From Diphasiastrum complanatum (lineage: Eukaryota > Streptophyta > Lycopodiopsida > Lycopodiales > Lycopodiaceae), in the NCBI GenBank assembly GCA_029204225.1, contig CM055096.1, positions 35,620,139 through 35,684,138 on the forward strand: a stretch of DNA of 64,000 bases. The letters are read 5' to 3'. Of this stretch, positions 45,601-56,893 are shown in pieces (position 1 is the stretch's first letter; every line of letters starts with the position of its first letter). The notes below the pieces were generated by a model, which saw nothing but the letters and a program-made list of their open reading frames with translations, ran no database searches and was not told the origin of the DNA. Both the position numbers and the translations under genes were made by a program.

Positions 45601-47189
45601 GATTTTTGATCAGGTTTCGAGGAGCTTTTGCTTCTCATTGTGACTTTGAATAATTTCTCCATGTCACTTGGCCAGGACTGATCTTCTATCTTTGCTAGTT
45701 TTCCTTCAATAACATCAATTCTCTGCACAACAGCATCAGTTGCAGCTTTCGCTTTCGTGTCTGTAGCAGCTGGTGTTGCTACATACTGATATTTGGGTCG
45801 CGGCTTCTGCGACTGAGGGCAGTCAGGATACTTGTGTCCAGACTCTCTGCAATTCGAGCATACTGGTACATAACCAATCAGCTTTCGCGGTTGAGGACAG
45901 TCAGGAGAAAAATGTCCCGGCTCTCCACAGTTGTAGCAGTTGCCCGAAATTGGTTTAGTCGTGGTTTGAGACTTCGCTGGTCCAACAAATTCAGGAGGAT
46001 TATGTCTTCTTGGTGCGAACTTGGGTCTGTCCTACTGGGTTGATGCTGTAGTACCCTGTACATAGTTAGTAGTCGCATCATTTTAAAAAATAAAAAGTAC
46101 TTCATGGGTAGGATCTTCAATGTATTTGACATTCACAGTAGTGCAGTCTTCCTTAGTGTGTCCAGAAGTTCCACATTTCGTACACCACATTCATGAGTTG
46201 GAAGAAGACGCTTTTCGTCTTTTATCTGCAACTTCAGATATCTGCACTTTCAAGTCATTAAACTTTTTATTAAGGTCAGCCATATCACTCTTCCAAAGCT
46301 TTTCAACATTAGAAGTTGACGACTTATCCTCAACAACTTTCGTGTTGTCCTTTCGTTAGTTCGTCGTTTATTCTTTTTCTCTCCTTTGTCATCTTCTGAT
46401 TTAGATGAATCGCTGCTTTTAGATTCCGAGTTTGAAGAACTGGTACTTGAATCAGAATATGAATCATCATCGATGTCACTAGAATCAATTTTCAACTTTC
46501 GAGATTTCTTAGTCGATCGTCACTTTCGTGCTAGTTTCGAGGTCTCGAAATTTTTGGCACTAGCTATTATTGCTGCTAAGGAGGTCATGTCCCCTTGTCT
46601 GCAATACCGATCAATCTTTGGTGGTAAACCAGCCAAAAACCATTCGATCTGCATATCTACGGGATATACACTGGTTAGTTTTCCTATGAGATTTTTAACT
46701 TTACATGTATATTTGCGAAGGGATTCTTTGCTCTTCTTCTAAACATTGTTCAGACGTCCAAGAATTCTAGATTTGTAATCGATCTCTTTGAACTGGTTCA
46801 AAAATACATCTTTTAGCAAGTACCAGGTTCCTACACGGCCTGGTTCAACTTGGCTGTACCAGATGCGCGTCTGCTTTCTTAGCAGACCAGGGAAGATTCC
46901 TAGTTTGTGTACGTCAGTTCCCTCGTTATTCGCATTAGCGATTGACTCGAATTGTGAGACATAGCTATCTGCATCATCGAAAGAAGTCCCTTTTAAAATA
47001 ATTGTATTTAATTTTAGAGATAGAAGTGAAACGTGCAGCAGAACCCTCCATACCGAAGCTAATTAGGAGTTCAAGTAACTGGGCAGTGATTTCGTCTAGA
47101 TTTCTTCGACTAGTACTTTCACTTTGTCTTCGTAAAAATTCCTCTCTAAGCTTGCGGTATCGTTCTAATCTGGATTCTCTATCTGACAT
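45600..47189 (-). pseudogene. Ty3/gypsy gag with three zinc knuckles, joined to RNase H
   Basis: It starts at 47189 (MSDRESRLERYRKLREEF). The capsid region is readable through several frames (GLLRKQTRIWYSQVEP, FKEIDYKSRI, PVDMQIEWFLAGLPP). An acidic Ser/Asp stretch follows (about 46490-46390), then CTKCGTSGHTKEDC, CYNCGEPGHFSPDC and CSNCRESGHKYPDC, all CX2CX4HX4C. Three knuckles are more than the one or two usual for gypsy gag. The sequence then passes at about 45600 directly into the RT/RNase H linker. Protease and RT are missing, so this copy is either an internal deletion or a non-autonomous form. Confidence 0.85.
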
Positions 47190-47241
47190 ACACTAGAGAT
47201 GGAGATGAATTTGTCAGATTTCTTATAACTTTCCTAAATTA

Positions 47242-47260
47242 TCCCCGACAACGGCACCAA
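47242..47260 (-). other. Ty3/gypsy primer binding site
   Basis: The minus strand reads TTGGTGCCGTTGTCGGGGA, close to the widespread plant gypsy primer site TGGCGCCGTTGCCGGGGA (tRNA-Asp type). It lies between the LTR end and gag. Confidence 0.8.
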
Positions 47261-47392
47261 AAATTGGTATATTTTGTACTATACCAACAGGGTTAATATA
47301 GATTTTATAGTAAATAATGTCGTTCCCACAGAGTACAACGTTAGAAAGTTATGTTTTTGGTACAATTTATGACAAGTGATTTCGAGTGTTAT
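47261..47392 (-). repeat. Ty3/gypsy LTR 3' end
   Basis: About 110 bp (from CGAAATCACTTGTCATAAAT to TTGGTATAGTA on the minus strand) match 50793-50903 on the plus strand with a few differences. The end carries an inverted repeat TTGGTATA/TATACCAA. The rest of the LTR to the right does not match the other copy. Confidence 0.6.
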
Positions 47393-48095
47393 TCTGGTTG
47401 TCGAAAGACATTAAAAAGTAACCAGTATTACTTATGTTTGGAATGGGTAATGTTAATAAATTCAGAACAACAATCTGGCCTCTATCGAATTGAAGGAAGC
47501 GCGTTCTACAGATGAGATGTTATCAGAGTAGTACAAGAGTACTACACTCTGGCTGATAAAGTGTCAACAGAGAATCGAGAATTGTTCGATGTATTTGTGA
47601 CTGTGCAGACAATTAATTAATCACGTTCACGAACTTATTCGTTTCTAAACAAAAGTCCTCAACAACTAAAGCCCAACTTAATGGTTAAAGAACATGAAGA
47701 GTTTTAGAACACGTTGGAAACTTATGTCAATGCCAATCAGAAAACAGATCAAAGACTCAATTCTTCAGATAGGGACTGTCATCTCATATGTATACATACA
47801 GCTTTATTCAATGATCGTGCTAGACTGTACCAAAGATAGTCATTATTTGAGTGTCGAAAAGAAAGTATTTGCGACAGACAAATAAGATGGTTTTAAGACA
47901 GTTCTTTAGAGCATGCTTTATGAAAACACAGCAAACAACTGTAATACACTAGAGCGGCTATCTGATCAGAGAGTAATTCATGAAATGCGTTAGAGATTGT
48001 TAGCATACTCAAGATCACTCACAGTCAGCAATGCGGAGAACAGAGATAAGGGTTAATTAAGTTTCAAGTGAACCCAAGAAAGGTCGGTAGATTCG
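47393..48095. other. Unassigned DNA upstream of the 48.1 kb frame
   Basis: No coding signal. It could be LTR U3 of the minus gypsy, or untranslated sequence upstream of the frame that begins at 48096. The palindrome GTAGTACAAGAGTACTAC is present near 47540. Confidence 0.35.
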
Positions 48096-50371
48096 ATGGA
48101 TAAAGCTGCCCACTTCCTAAGCAACTGCTTCATACCCACGAAGGGGTACAAAATCTCTATGATCCGAGATGCAACATTCAAACTGTTTTGTAAATACGCA
48201 AACCAAGCAATATTTTTGACGCATGCGGATGCAACAATTTCAGTTCAAAATTTTGGTTACATATTGGATGCGCTCGCGGGTAATCGAGTATGCTTCGACG
48301 TTATCACATACAAAGCTTTTTTGCGATGGATCAAACATCAAAAATTTTCTAGAGTCGGAGCCCATGTTTTTCGCCTATGCGCTCATTTTCAAATTTTGAC
48401 TGAGCAAGAGAAAATACTGCTGACGGGAAGGATGTTGGCTCACAAGCCAATTGATATTTCCAGCCTCATTTCTATACCTATTCTGGTTGCATCCGATGCT
48501 GCACCAACAGTCGAAGTAGCAGCCACCACTACTATGGAGAGTGAAGTTGTGGTAATGGAAACCGATGGAGCTGCTGCTGTTGCTGATTTTTCAAAGCTAG
48601 CATCTGCTTCCACATCTCAGAAGCAGCAGAGTGCATCCACCTCTGAGAATGACGCAACCCAGTCCCACACATCAGACAAAGGACGAATAGCTGTTGAAGG
48701 CAACACTGGGGCACCTGTGGCAGATGAAGAAGAACCAGATGACCAGTCCCAGTGGTTTCGATCCATGACAGAGAAAGACAAGAATCTAGTGGCTGAAGTA
48801 TATGAGTTTGACAAGTACCATCGACAACTCACGATGCAGCTTATCATCTCAGAGAGAAAATCTCTAGACTCTCTGAAGGATTCCTTCGAGAAGATCGATT
48901 TGCTCGAATCAGACAACACGAAGTTGATCGAACAAAATCGTTCTCTTGAAACACAGCTTCAAACTCTAATAAAGGAAGCTGATTCTTTGAAGCAGACAAA
49001 TAAGATGATTCAGGCCAAGTCTGACAATTTTCAGACTCAAAACAATTCTTTGAAGCAACAACTTTTGGCTACAAATCAACATAATGTCGCTCTCCAGAAA
49101 CATTTACAGGAGGAGCGAATGACAAGAATAAAGACAGAAGTTGCTCTGTCTTTGAGCACCAATGCAGGATCAATCATAGTTGATCTCACGAAGCTGAACT
49201 AACTCCAAGGCCAGATGCTCGAAAATTTTCGAGTCTAGTTCTTACAACCGCTCGAGGAAGCGAAGGCTCTTGTCGAGGAAGAGTTGGCTGAGCTGAAGGA
49301 GCTCTTTAGTGATGCCACCCCATCTTGCAGTGGGCTCGATGCACACGATGAATACCTCCAGGCCCTTCTTCAAATTGATGACCTCACACAACAAATCCAA
49401 GCTATGCCTGCCTACACCAGAGCCTCAGACCATCTTGAATTCTTGGAGAATGTCGCAAAGATTGACAAACTCGAACATGAGTTGTCAGATCTTAAGCAAC
49501 AAATGGACGATCAAAAGTTGGCTGCTGAGTTGAAAACTCAAGACTTGGCAACTGCATCTACATAGCCAAAGTGAATGCGGCGAAATCAGTCGAAGGCACA
49601 GTAGGCATCGCCTTACGACAAATGGAAGCGACCTTGGGAGAATGATGACTTTCTCTGGTTATGGGCCCAGCTCTCTATTGAGCAGAAAGGATGTCTCTGC
49701 TGAGGCATAATCCAGGGTAAGTTCCAGGTCGTACCTTTCAGATCAGCAGAGTTATACATAGGCTCTTCGGCTATGTATGCTCTTGAATATATTCGTATCA
49801 AAGAACTTCAATTTTTGCGGAACGAAGATAATAAGCGACATTTTTGGAAGTAAAAGTCACAGTTTCAATTGTACAAACCCCAAGTTGTTGCGAATTCAGG
49901 CGCATTTGACGATGCAGGTTTGCTGATTAATATAAATATGGCTTATCCGGAATTATTCAGTCTTTATGTGGATTGGGAGCGAAACCTTGCAGAATATTTT
50001 GCAGAGATTCGACATAATTTGCAAGATAGAAGAAAGTCATTCAGTTATAAGCAATTATGTACATATACATTTTGGCAATTTGGTACCTTTGCGACGAAGA
50101 ATTTTTTGTTCATAATCTTTATGTTAAAAGCAATTTTATTAGATTTTCAGCTCGTTACTGTAAATAAATCACTCTACGTATTGGTTCAGACGAAGATACC
50201 AAGTTAACCCAAGAGCTGTTCGATGGAACATTACTCCCGGTTAAGTTAGAAGAATTCGGCAACTTACCAGTTGGCCGCTATACAAAATCAAAAGAAGACT
50301 TGTTCTTGATCGAAGCTCAACAGAACTTGGAGCTTGTTCAGAAATCATATGAAGAACTAAATCATTCATGA
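48096..50371 (+). pseudogene. Unrecognised retroelement accessory protein, nonsense-mutated
   Basis: One frame holds from the ATG at 48096 (MDKAAHFLSNCF) to 50207, then shifts once and ends at 50371. First stop at 49200; further stops near 49236, 49563, 49572, 49602, 49700 and 49853. Residues 1-125 look globular and helical (TKGYKISMIRDATFKLFCKY, ALAGNRVCFDVITYKAFLRW). Residues 126-215 are Ala/Ser/Thr/Glu-rich. From 225 to about 360 is a Gln/Leu-rich coiled coil, resumed after the stops (LEHELSDLKQQM). An aromatic-rich tail follows (YDKWKRPWENDDFLWLWA, LYVDWERNLAEYFAEI). There are no zinc knuckle, protease, RT or integrase motifs, and no clear membrane segment in frame. I do not recognise the family. 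A polypurine tract and LTR-like segment downstream place it like an env-like or additional ORF of gypsy elements; this role is inference. Confidence 0.6.
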
Positions 50372-50632
50372 ATATTCATTCGTGCCTTTGTCGTGGTGAT
50401 GTTTCTATGGGATGCTGACTTTTTGAAGTTTAAAGATGTTTTGAAGTTTGATTCCAGTTTTCATCAACAATTCAAAGATCAACGACACATATTCTCTAAG
50501 ACGAAGAAATATCTAAAGGACAAAATACATGAAGAAATATATTTTTGCTTCAACGAAAATCTGACGAACAAGAATGTTTCTCGAATAATTCTCGAAATGA
50601 AGATAATATGTCCACGAGGATGTTTCACATTT

Positions 50633-50643
50633 GAGAAAGGGGA
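50633..50643 (+). other. Candidate polypurine tract
   Basis: GAGAAAGGGGA is followed after two bases by TGTGATGCC, a plausible LTR start. It lies about 260 bp after the end of the accessory reading frame. Confidence 0.55.
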
Positions 50644-50645
50644 TA

Positions 50646-50903
50646 TGTGATGCCACGAAAATGTTAAATATTGAATATCAACATAAATATGGCATGATAT
50701 ACTCGAAATTGAAGATATGAGCTGGTTAAGTATAAATCATGAAGAGGACTAAGTCATTTTTCAGGAATATATCTCCTAAGTACTTGCCTTGTACGAAACC
50801 ACTTGTCATAAATTGTACCAAAAACATAACTTTCTAATGTTGTCCTCTGTGGGAATGACATTATTTACTATAAAATCTATATCAACCCTGTTGGTATAGT
50901 ATG
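50646..50903 (+). repeat. Candidate Ty3/gypsy 3' LTR, truncated
   Basis: It starts TGTGATGCCACGAAAATG after a polypurine tract. Its last 110 bp match the LTR end beside the gypsy primer site at 47261-47392 (opposite orientation), up to TTGGTATAGTA. There it is cut and joined to integrase coding sequence. The first part has no second copy to confirm it. Confidence 0.5.
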
Positions 50904-51354
50904 ACACAAGTCATTGGAAGATTTGGAGCTCCTAGAGAACTGATTTCGGATCAAGGAACCCAGTTTTTGAACAAAATCATAGAGAGTCTGACGAAACAAC
51001 AACTAATTAAACATCGAAAGAGGACTCCCTATCATCCTCAAGCGAATGGACAAGCCGAAAGTACAAACCAGTAGTTGATGTCTATCCTACAAAAAATGGT
51101 TTTTGAAAATAAAAAGGACTGGGATAAGAAATTATATGCTACTTTGTGGGCCTACAATGTGACCTACAAAACTAGTACAAATCACACTCTCTTTTTCTTG
51201 GTATATGGACAAGAATGTATCTTGCCTATTGAGATATAATTACCATCCCTGAGACAGGCTATGTCTCACAATCTGGGTAGGAAAGAGTCCATCCAACAGC
51301 TCATCGATATCTTACAAGAGTTGGACGAGCAACGATTGACCTCCCTAGTACATC
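50904..51354 (+). pseudogene. Ty3/gypsy integrase core fragment
   Basis: Plus strand, starting abruptly after the LTR-like segment: VIGRFGAPRELISDQGTQF (second Asp), HRKRTPYHPQANGQAEST (Glu), a TAG, then LMSILQKMVFENKKDWDKKL, LWAYNVTYKTSTN, FLVYGQECILPIE and LQELDEQRLTSL. It is cut at 51354 by the copia LTR. The H2C2 module and first Asp are missing. The sequence differs from the 43.9 kb family integrase. Confidence 0.85.
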
Positions 51355-52389
51355 TGAAGAGACGAAATGTTTCTAATGCCAAAGCTTTGCTAGCTTTCAA
51401 TCCTGAACCTTTGACAAATGACGACACGACACGACATGACACAACACGAAATCAGTCGTGCTCCTCAACTGACCAAGAAAATCAGCCGCAGTACCATGGA
51501 ATACAAATATTAGATCAGATATCATGACATCAACAGAAGCACTCTAGATCGTGGCTAATATGCCATTCTTGTAATTCGTGATTAGTTGTAGATGTTTAAT
51601 CACTCTAATCTAGAAGTTACATGACGCGACTATATACTTTCTATTTGATGCATAATGTAGATCAAGAAGTATGCTAGTAAGCAAGACACGAAGTTTGAAG
51701 ACGAAAATACAGAATACATGTCCGCCTGTGTGCGAGACAATTCTGTAGAGGATCTGTAGATCCAGAAGTCCGCTAGTAAGCGAGACACTAAACTGTATTT
51801 CTCTCATGACAATGCACTGTGTGGATCTGTCGCATAGTGCTTGAAGAATCAGAAAATCAATAGATGATATTGTAGTTGTTGTGCACATTATTATTCTAAA
51901 TGATTGTATGATCATGAATGTATTTTTTTTCTGATGCTATTTGTGTGTCTGATTCACTTGCTCATTTAATTCCACACCTTGGTTTGATATTGTTGAATGC
52001 CATATTAATTTGTTAACGTAGATCAGCAGTGTCTGACTACACTCTAAAGGATTCTAGGAGTGATATAGCTGGCGATGACCAGCAGTCATATCTGAATTCC
52101 TGACGAACTTGTTTCATGTTTCGTGTTTTGTTTCATTTCGTTTCGTTTCATTTCATTTTACGATCTCTATGTTTCAAGCATGAATCAATATCAGAGCTCG
52201 TTTAAGTTTCACTTCGTTTCGTTTTCACCTAGATTTCGTCTCGTTTCGTTTTGTTGCATTACAGAGCCTGATTGATCCAACACGAATTATTCTCGAACAG
52301 AAATAATTCGAGGTTTGCAAAAGTTTCACAAATCGTTCGAGGGTCTTTTATCAATTTGTCACCAGAGTTTTTGGCCAGATTTGTCATCA
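51355..52389 (+). repeat. copia 5' LTR
   Basis: Starts TGAAGAGACGAAATG and ends GTCATCA. It contains direct repeats of ACGACACGACACG-like and CGTTTCGTTTC-like words. The start was chosen where similarity to 3565-4478 begins. Upstream sequence is gypsy integrase. Confidence 0.8.
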
Positions 52390-52390
52390 G

Positions 52391-52402
52391 TGGTATCAGA
52401 AC
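52391..52402 (+). other. Primer binding site
   Basis: TGGTATCAGAAC, one base after the LTR end, one mismatch from the usual copia site. Confidence 0.9.
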
Positions 52403-52502
52403 CCACCTTATCATAGTCTGACATAGCCGAAAAGCTATCAAATCCAGGAGGCTAAGCATTCAAACAATCAACCATCAACAAGTGAACATGAATTTAGAAA
52501 CA

Positions 52503-53535
52503 ATGGCTTCAATCAGTAGCATACGATCCAAGATCTGTACAGTTCTGGATTCGTTTGGATGTAACTTCCTAGCATGGAAGGTGAAGACTTCGCTGATACC
52601 AAAGAGTGAAGGATTATTCCCCTGGATGGATGGCACCGAGGAGATGCCTACAATGACACGCAAAGAGCTACGTGAATGGAGAGAGAAAAATGACAAGGCA
52701 ATAGCCTTGCTATCATCATCCATCGAGGATAGCCTCATGCTTGACCTGGCAACACTCTCCAAGGCAAAAGAGATGTGGGATACACTGAATCATGCAGTCA
52801 AATAATGATGCTGGAAGATCAGTTGACGAACTTGCAGTGGGATGGCAAAGACCTCACAGGCTTTCATTAGGAAGATGAAGGATCTTTTCCTATCACTACA
52901 CAATTCTGGAGCAAAAAATCAGTGTCAGCAGAGAAGCAACTCACTTATCTGTTGAGAGCCTTACCAAGACACCCTTCCAGACAACCAGAACCTTGCTCGC
53001 AAAGGATCCTACCATCACCCTCGAAAAGGCAATTGTTGAGATTCGAGAGTTTGTCGAGGCTAGAGAGCACCTTGATCACAAGGATGCTTCTAACCAAGCC
53101 CTCTACAACAACAAAGAAAAGACAAAGAAACAATTCAAGCCTAAGAGGGAGTCGAATCAAAGGCAGGATCGTGATCAGCAAGTAGAAGGGACCAGCAAAG
53201 ACAAATGAAAGAAAAAAGGGAGGTCGAAACAACAAAGTGGAGACAAGTAGACCCGCATGAGGTGCAGACGCGAAGGGCTCACAGTCGATTCGTGCTGGCT
53301 CAGTTCAAAAATTGAGTGTATCCACTATCACAAGAAGGGTCATGTAGCCATGGACTGTCGCCTGAACTCAAGAAACAAATCAACACAAAGCAGACAGGAG
53401 AACAATAATAGTTCATCCTATGTCGAGGATCCAAAGAGCTCAGAAATGACGAAGAAAGATCAAACAGAAATACTTCAACAGCCTACATCTGTGCAGACGT
53501 GTGTGCAACGTCAACACCTGACACATAGGAGGTAA
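52503..53535 (+). pseudogene. copia gag
   Basis: Starts at 52503 (MASISSIRSKICTVL), the start also seen in the related gags; an upstream ATG at 52482 is less likely. Blocks: FLAWKVKTSLI, KSEGLFPWMDG, KELREWREKNDKAIALL and AKEMWDTL, then a frame change at about 52800. Later come TRTLLAKDPTITLEKAIVEI and a decayed knuckle CIHYHKKGHVAMDC, in which the second Cys is Tyr. Several frame changes between 52800 and 53260 break it. Confidence 0.85.
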
Positions 53536-54900
53536 TTCTAGACTCAAGAGCTACCTCACACTTTGTAACATCAAGACGAATCATGTCTGATTTTTGAAGT
53601 GTAGATCCATCAAGATTCATTGTTCTTGGGGATCATATCCAAACATCAAGTGAACGGTATTGGTTCACTGTGGCTCAACACGAATGGCAGAGACAGACGA
53701 CTCGAAGATGTTCTGTTTGTGCCTACACTGTAGCCGGACTTGCTATCTATGGCAAGAACAGCTGATGTAGAGATGTGTGTGACATTTTCTGACGAAGCAT
53801 GCAACGTTGTTGATGATATTACCAGTACTCTGATCACTCAAGGTAGAAGAAAAGGTAATCTATATCACCTGAAGGTACGTCTGCCTACAGATGCATCAGA
53901 CTCATGATGATTCGCCTGACACTCTATGGCACAGGAGACTATGCCATATGAACTCAATGGCACTTTACCAAGCAAGCCATCATGGATCAATTACAGGGGT
54001 CACTAGAATGCGAACAATTCAACCACCTGTGATGCATGTCTGAAGGGTAAGATGTCATGCACTCCATTTGTCAAAGACTCCTACAGAACGACTAAGATTT
54101 TGGAGTTAGTGCATTCTGACATCTATGTGCCTTTCAATGTGATCTCAGTAGGAGGCTTGAAATATTACATTACCTTCATTGATGATTATAGTAAATTTGC
54201 CAGAGTGTATTCTATTCAGAATAAATCAAAAGCACTTGACAAATTCGCAGAGTATGTAAATTGGACAGAGAGATGCACTGGCAACAAAGTGAAGCAGATC
54301 AAGACAGATTGAGATGGCGAATACATCTCGAATCGCTTCACTGACTTCTATAATGATCATGGTATCATTCATAGAAGGACTGCAGCTTACACACTGCAGC
54401 ACAACGGTGTTGCAGAAAGGAAGAATAGGACCCTAATGGAAGCTGCCAGATGCATGATGGCCTACTCGAAAGCTCCAAGAGTAATGTGGGCTGAAGCAGT
54501 AGCTACAGCTGCATACATTCAGAACAGGACAGGAAAGTCTAGTGTCCCTCACACGACACCACACGAATTATGGTGGGGTAGAAAACCCAACCTATCTCAC
54601 ATCAGAATCTTTGGCTGTGCAACTTATGCACATATTCTTTATAAACTTCAAAAGAAGCTTGATGAGAAAGCTGAACAGGGATATCTTGTAGGATATGACA
54701 ACAATTCGTCATACTACAGAGTCTACATGCCAGACACGAACACTGTGAAGACAATCAGAGAAGTCAGATTTGATGAGAGCAAGACAATGGCCAACGATGA
54801 TCATGTCAGCTATGAAGTTCTTGAAAGACAGTACTATGATTAGCCACCAGTGACAGAGGGAGCAGAAGACGAACATGAAAACGAAGATTTATAAGTTGCT
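53536..54900 (+). pseudogene. copia protease and integrase
   Basis: The protease active site reads VILDSRATSHFV at about 53534: Asp-Ser-Arg instead of Asp-Ser-Gly (GGA to AGA). After stops the pre-integrase segment appears (CDACLKGKM near 54030). The integrase core follows with first Asp in HSDIYVPF, FIDDYSKFARVYS, second Asp in IKTD before a TGA where Gly is expected (DxDGEYIS), and Glu in NGVAERKNRT. The C-terminal part is open for 135 codons with FGCATYAHILYKLQKKLDEK and YYRVYMPDTNT. The integrase is collinear with the inverted copy at 6290-7290. Confidence 0.85.
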
Positions 54901-55089
54901 TCGTATTTTAGTGACAAATCAGAAAACGAAAGATTTGAGAGGCAGCCTACTGTTACAGTACCTATAAACCAAGATGGTTCCGGACCTAGCATAGTAGACA
55001 AAGGCAAAGGCATTGCTGTCCTAGGAGGATCTCCTAGAAGGTCGACAAGACAACGAAGAGCGCCAGCATATATATGTGCCAGGTAGCTC

Positions 55090-55857
55090 AGCTTCCACAT
55101 CAAAAGAGTTCTATGGATTCAGTGGTGAACCACAGACATTCAAGGAGGCAATTGAATGTTTAGAGAAGGACAAATGGATCCAAGCCATGAACGAGGAGAT
55201 GGAATCCACGAGGAAGAACTAGGTATGGACGTTGCAGCCATTACCAGATAAGCGAAAGGTTGTAGAATGCAAATGGGTTTACAAGCTCAAGTATGGACCA
55301 GATGGAGATGTCTCGAAATATAAGACAAGACTGGTAGCGAAGAGATTCTCTTAGAGATGTGGTATTGACTATTTTGAAACCTTCTCCCCTATCATGAAAC
55401 ATTCGTCCCTACGTTTACTATTTGCATATGCAACTGCTTATGACCTTAGGTTCCACATTGTGGACGAGAAGACAGTCTTCTTGCATGGTGAGTTAGACGA
55501 AGAGTCTACATGGATCAACCCCTAACATATGTCTCGAATTCACTTCCTGATTATGCATACAGAATGCATAGGAGTATCTATGGTCTAAAGCAGTCAGCTT
55601 GACAATGGTACAAGAAGAAGAATCAAGCCCTGAAATCATTAGGATTCAAGCCACTAATGGCTGATTCCAATGTGTATGTAAGCATTGCAGATGGGAAGAT
55701 TATCATTGTGGTTGTGTATGTAGACGACACTCTGATACTCTGCAAGAGTGAGAAGCCGATTGCTGAAGTGAAGAATGATATCTCGAAACATTTTGAGATT
55801 GTAGATATGGGAGAAGCCAGGAGTTACCTTGGCTTGTAGATTGACAAGGTTGATAGT
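55090..55857 (+). pseudogene. copia reverse transcriptase, 3' truncated
   Basis: Begins with TFKEAIECLEKDKWIQAMNEEME, a TAG, CKWVYKLKYGPDGD and LVAKRFS. It continues with a shifted FHIVDEKTVFLHGELDE, several stops, then VNVYVSIADGK-like sequence with VVYVDDTLILCKSE (YVDD intact) and GEARSYLGL, a stop, and IDKVD. At about 55857 it meets gypsy sequence on the other strand. The equivalent of its first 350 bp is what is missing before the RT at 9600. Confidence 0.85.
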
Positions 55858-56893
55858 TAACAGTTTTTCATTAATACAATCTTCTTCTGTTCGTTCTGCT
55901 TGTATTTGAAAAGTTGGCACCTCGAATTCAATCGAAAGAATTGGATGCATACGATATGTAAGAAAATAAGGAGTCTATTTCGTTGTGCTTTTTTTCGTGT
56001 TTCTATATGCCCAGAGCACTGAAGGTAGCTTTTGATCCCAACCTGTAGCATGTGCAATAGTAATCTTGTTAAGGATATTGCATAAAATATTATTCGCCCT
56101 TTCAGTTAAACCATTGGCTTTCAGATTATACGGGGTTGTCTTTCCGTGTTTGATCAGAAAATATGTCGTCAGTAAACGAATTGTATCATTTAGAAAATGA
56201 GTACCACGATCACTGACTAATTCAAGAGGACACCCATATCGTTTCATTATAGACTTAAATAGAAAAGCAGCGACAGTTTTCGCATCGTTTTGTTTTGTCG
56301 CTTCCGCTTCAACATTCTTTGTCGTATAATCCGTTGCAACCAAAATATATCGACATTTTGTGTGTCGAGTTACTGGTTTAATTGTCTGACAAAATCAATC
56401 CTCCACTTTTCAAATGGTGCAAGTGGAATAATTGGTGTCAATGGCCAATTCATAGATTTGGTTGGTTTACCAGACCTCTGGCATGGATCACAAGATCTAA
56501 TATAAACAGAAACATCCTTGAACATGGTAGGCCACCAATACTTGGCGGTCAAAAACTTATTAACAATGTTCTTCAAAGCAAAATGTCCACCAACGTCTTT
56601 GGAATGTAAAGCTTGAATAATCTTTGAGATATCAGGTTTATTAACAAGATAGTTTAAAGCGTAATGATCAACATTTGAATATAAAAGCATATTCCAGCAA
56701 ATAATGCCGAAATTTCTTTTCAGTAAAAATCATTCCAAATGCTTCCCTTTCTATTGCCGATAATTTTTTTTTTCCAAGGAGCTAAGCTGGTGACTTGCAT
56801 AGTATGTTGGATGGTCTTTCTTCCGTTCGTCCTTCTGGCTCAGACAAACACGAATAGCAAATGCTGACACATCAACATAGCTATAGACAGCCC
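55858..56893 (-). pseudogene. Ty3/gypsy RNase H-integrase, second copy of the 43.9 kb family
   Basis: Minus strand. RNase H start YSYVDVSAFAIRVCLSQKDE (56890) is followed by decay, then HYALNYLVNK. The middle of RNase H and the linker are missing before GGHFALKNIV, YWWPTMFKDV and CDPCQRSGKP. Integrase core: first Asp in KWRIDFV, VATDYTTKN, second Asp in VSDRGTHFLND, and Glu in NGLTERANN. The C-terminal EFEVPTFQIQAERTEEDCINEK stops at 55858. It is similar to 43875-45600 throughout, with shorter RNase H. Confidence 0.9.

Larger units (their letters stand above)
51355..55857 (+). mobile_element. Ty1/copia element, 3' truncated
   Basis: 5' LTR (51355-52389), primer site, gag, protease, integrase and RT to shortly after YVDD. 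The end is replaced at about 55857 by a minus-strand gypsy fragment, so RNase H and the 3' LTR are gone. It is the same family as the fragment at 2993-4478, in opposite orientation, and more distantly related to the inverted element at 6131-11664. Confidence 0.9.

Noticed and set aside
49869-50207. A separate 112-codon gene
   Set aside because: It is in the same frame as the 48096 reading frame and its start Met is internal, so it is treated as the tail of that pseudogene.
50393-50650. An 85-codon plus-strand frame after the accessory protein
   Set aside because: It lies in the probable 3' untranslated region and contains the polypurine tract; TTCTCGAA words there suggest noncoding DNA.
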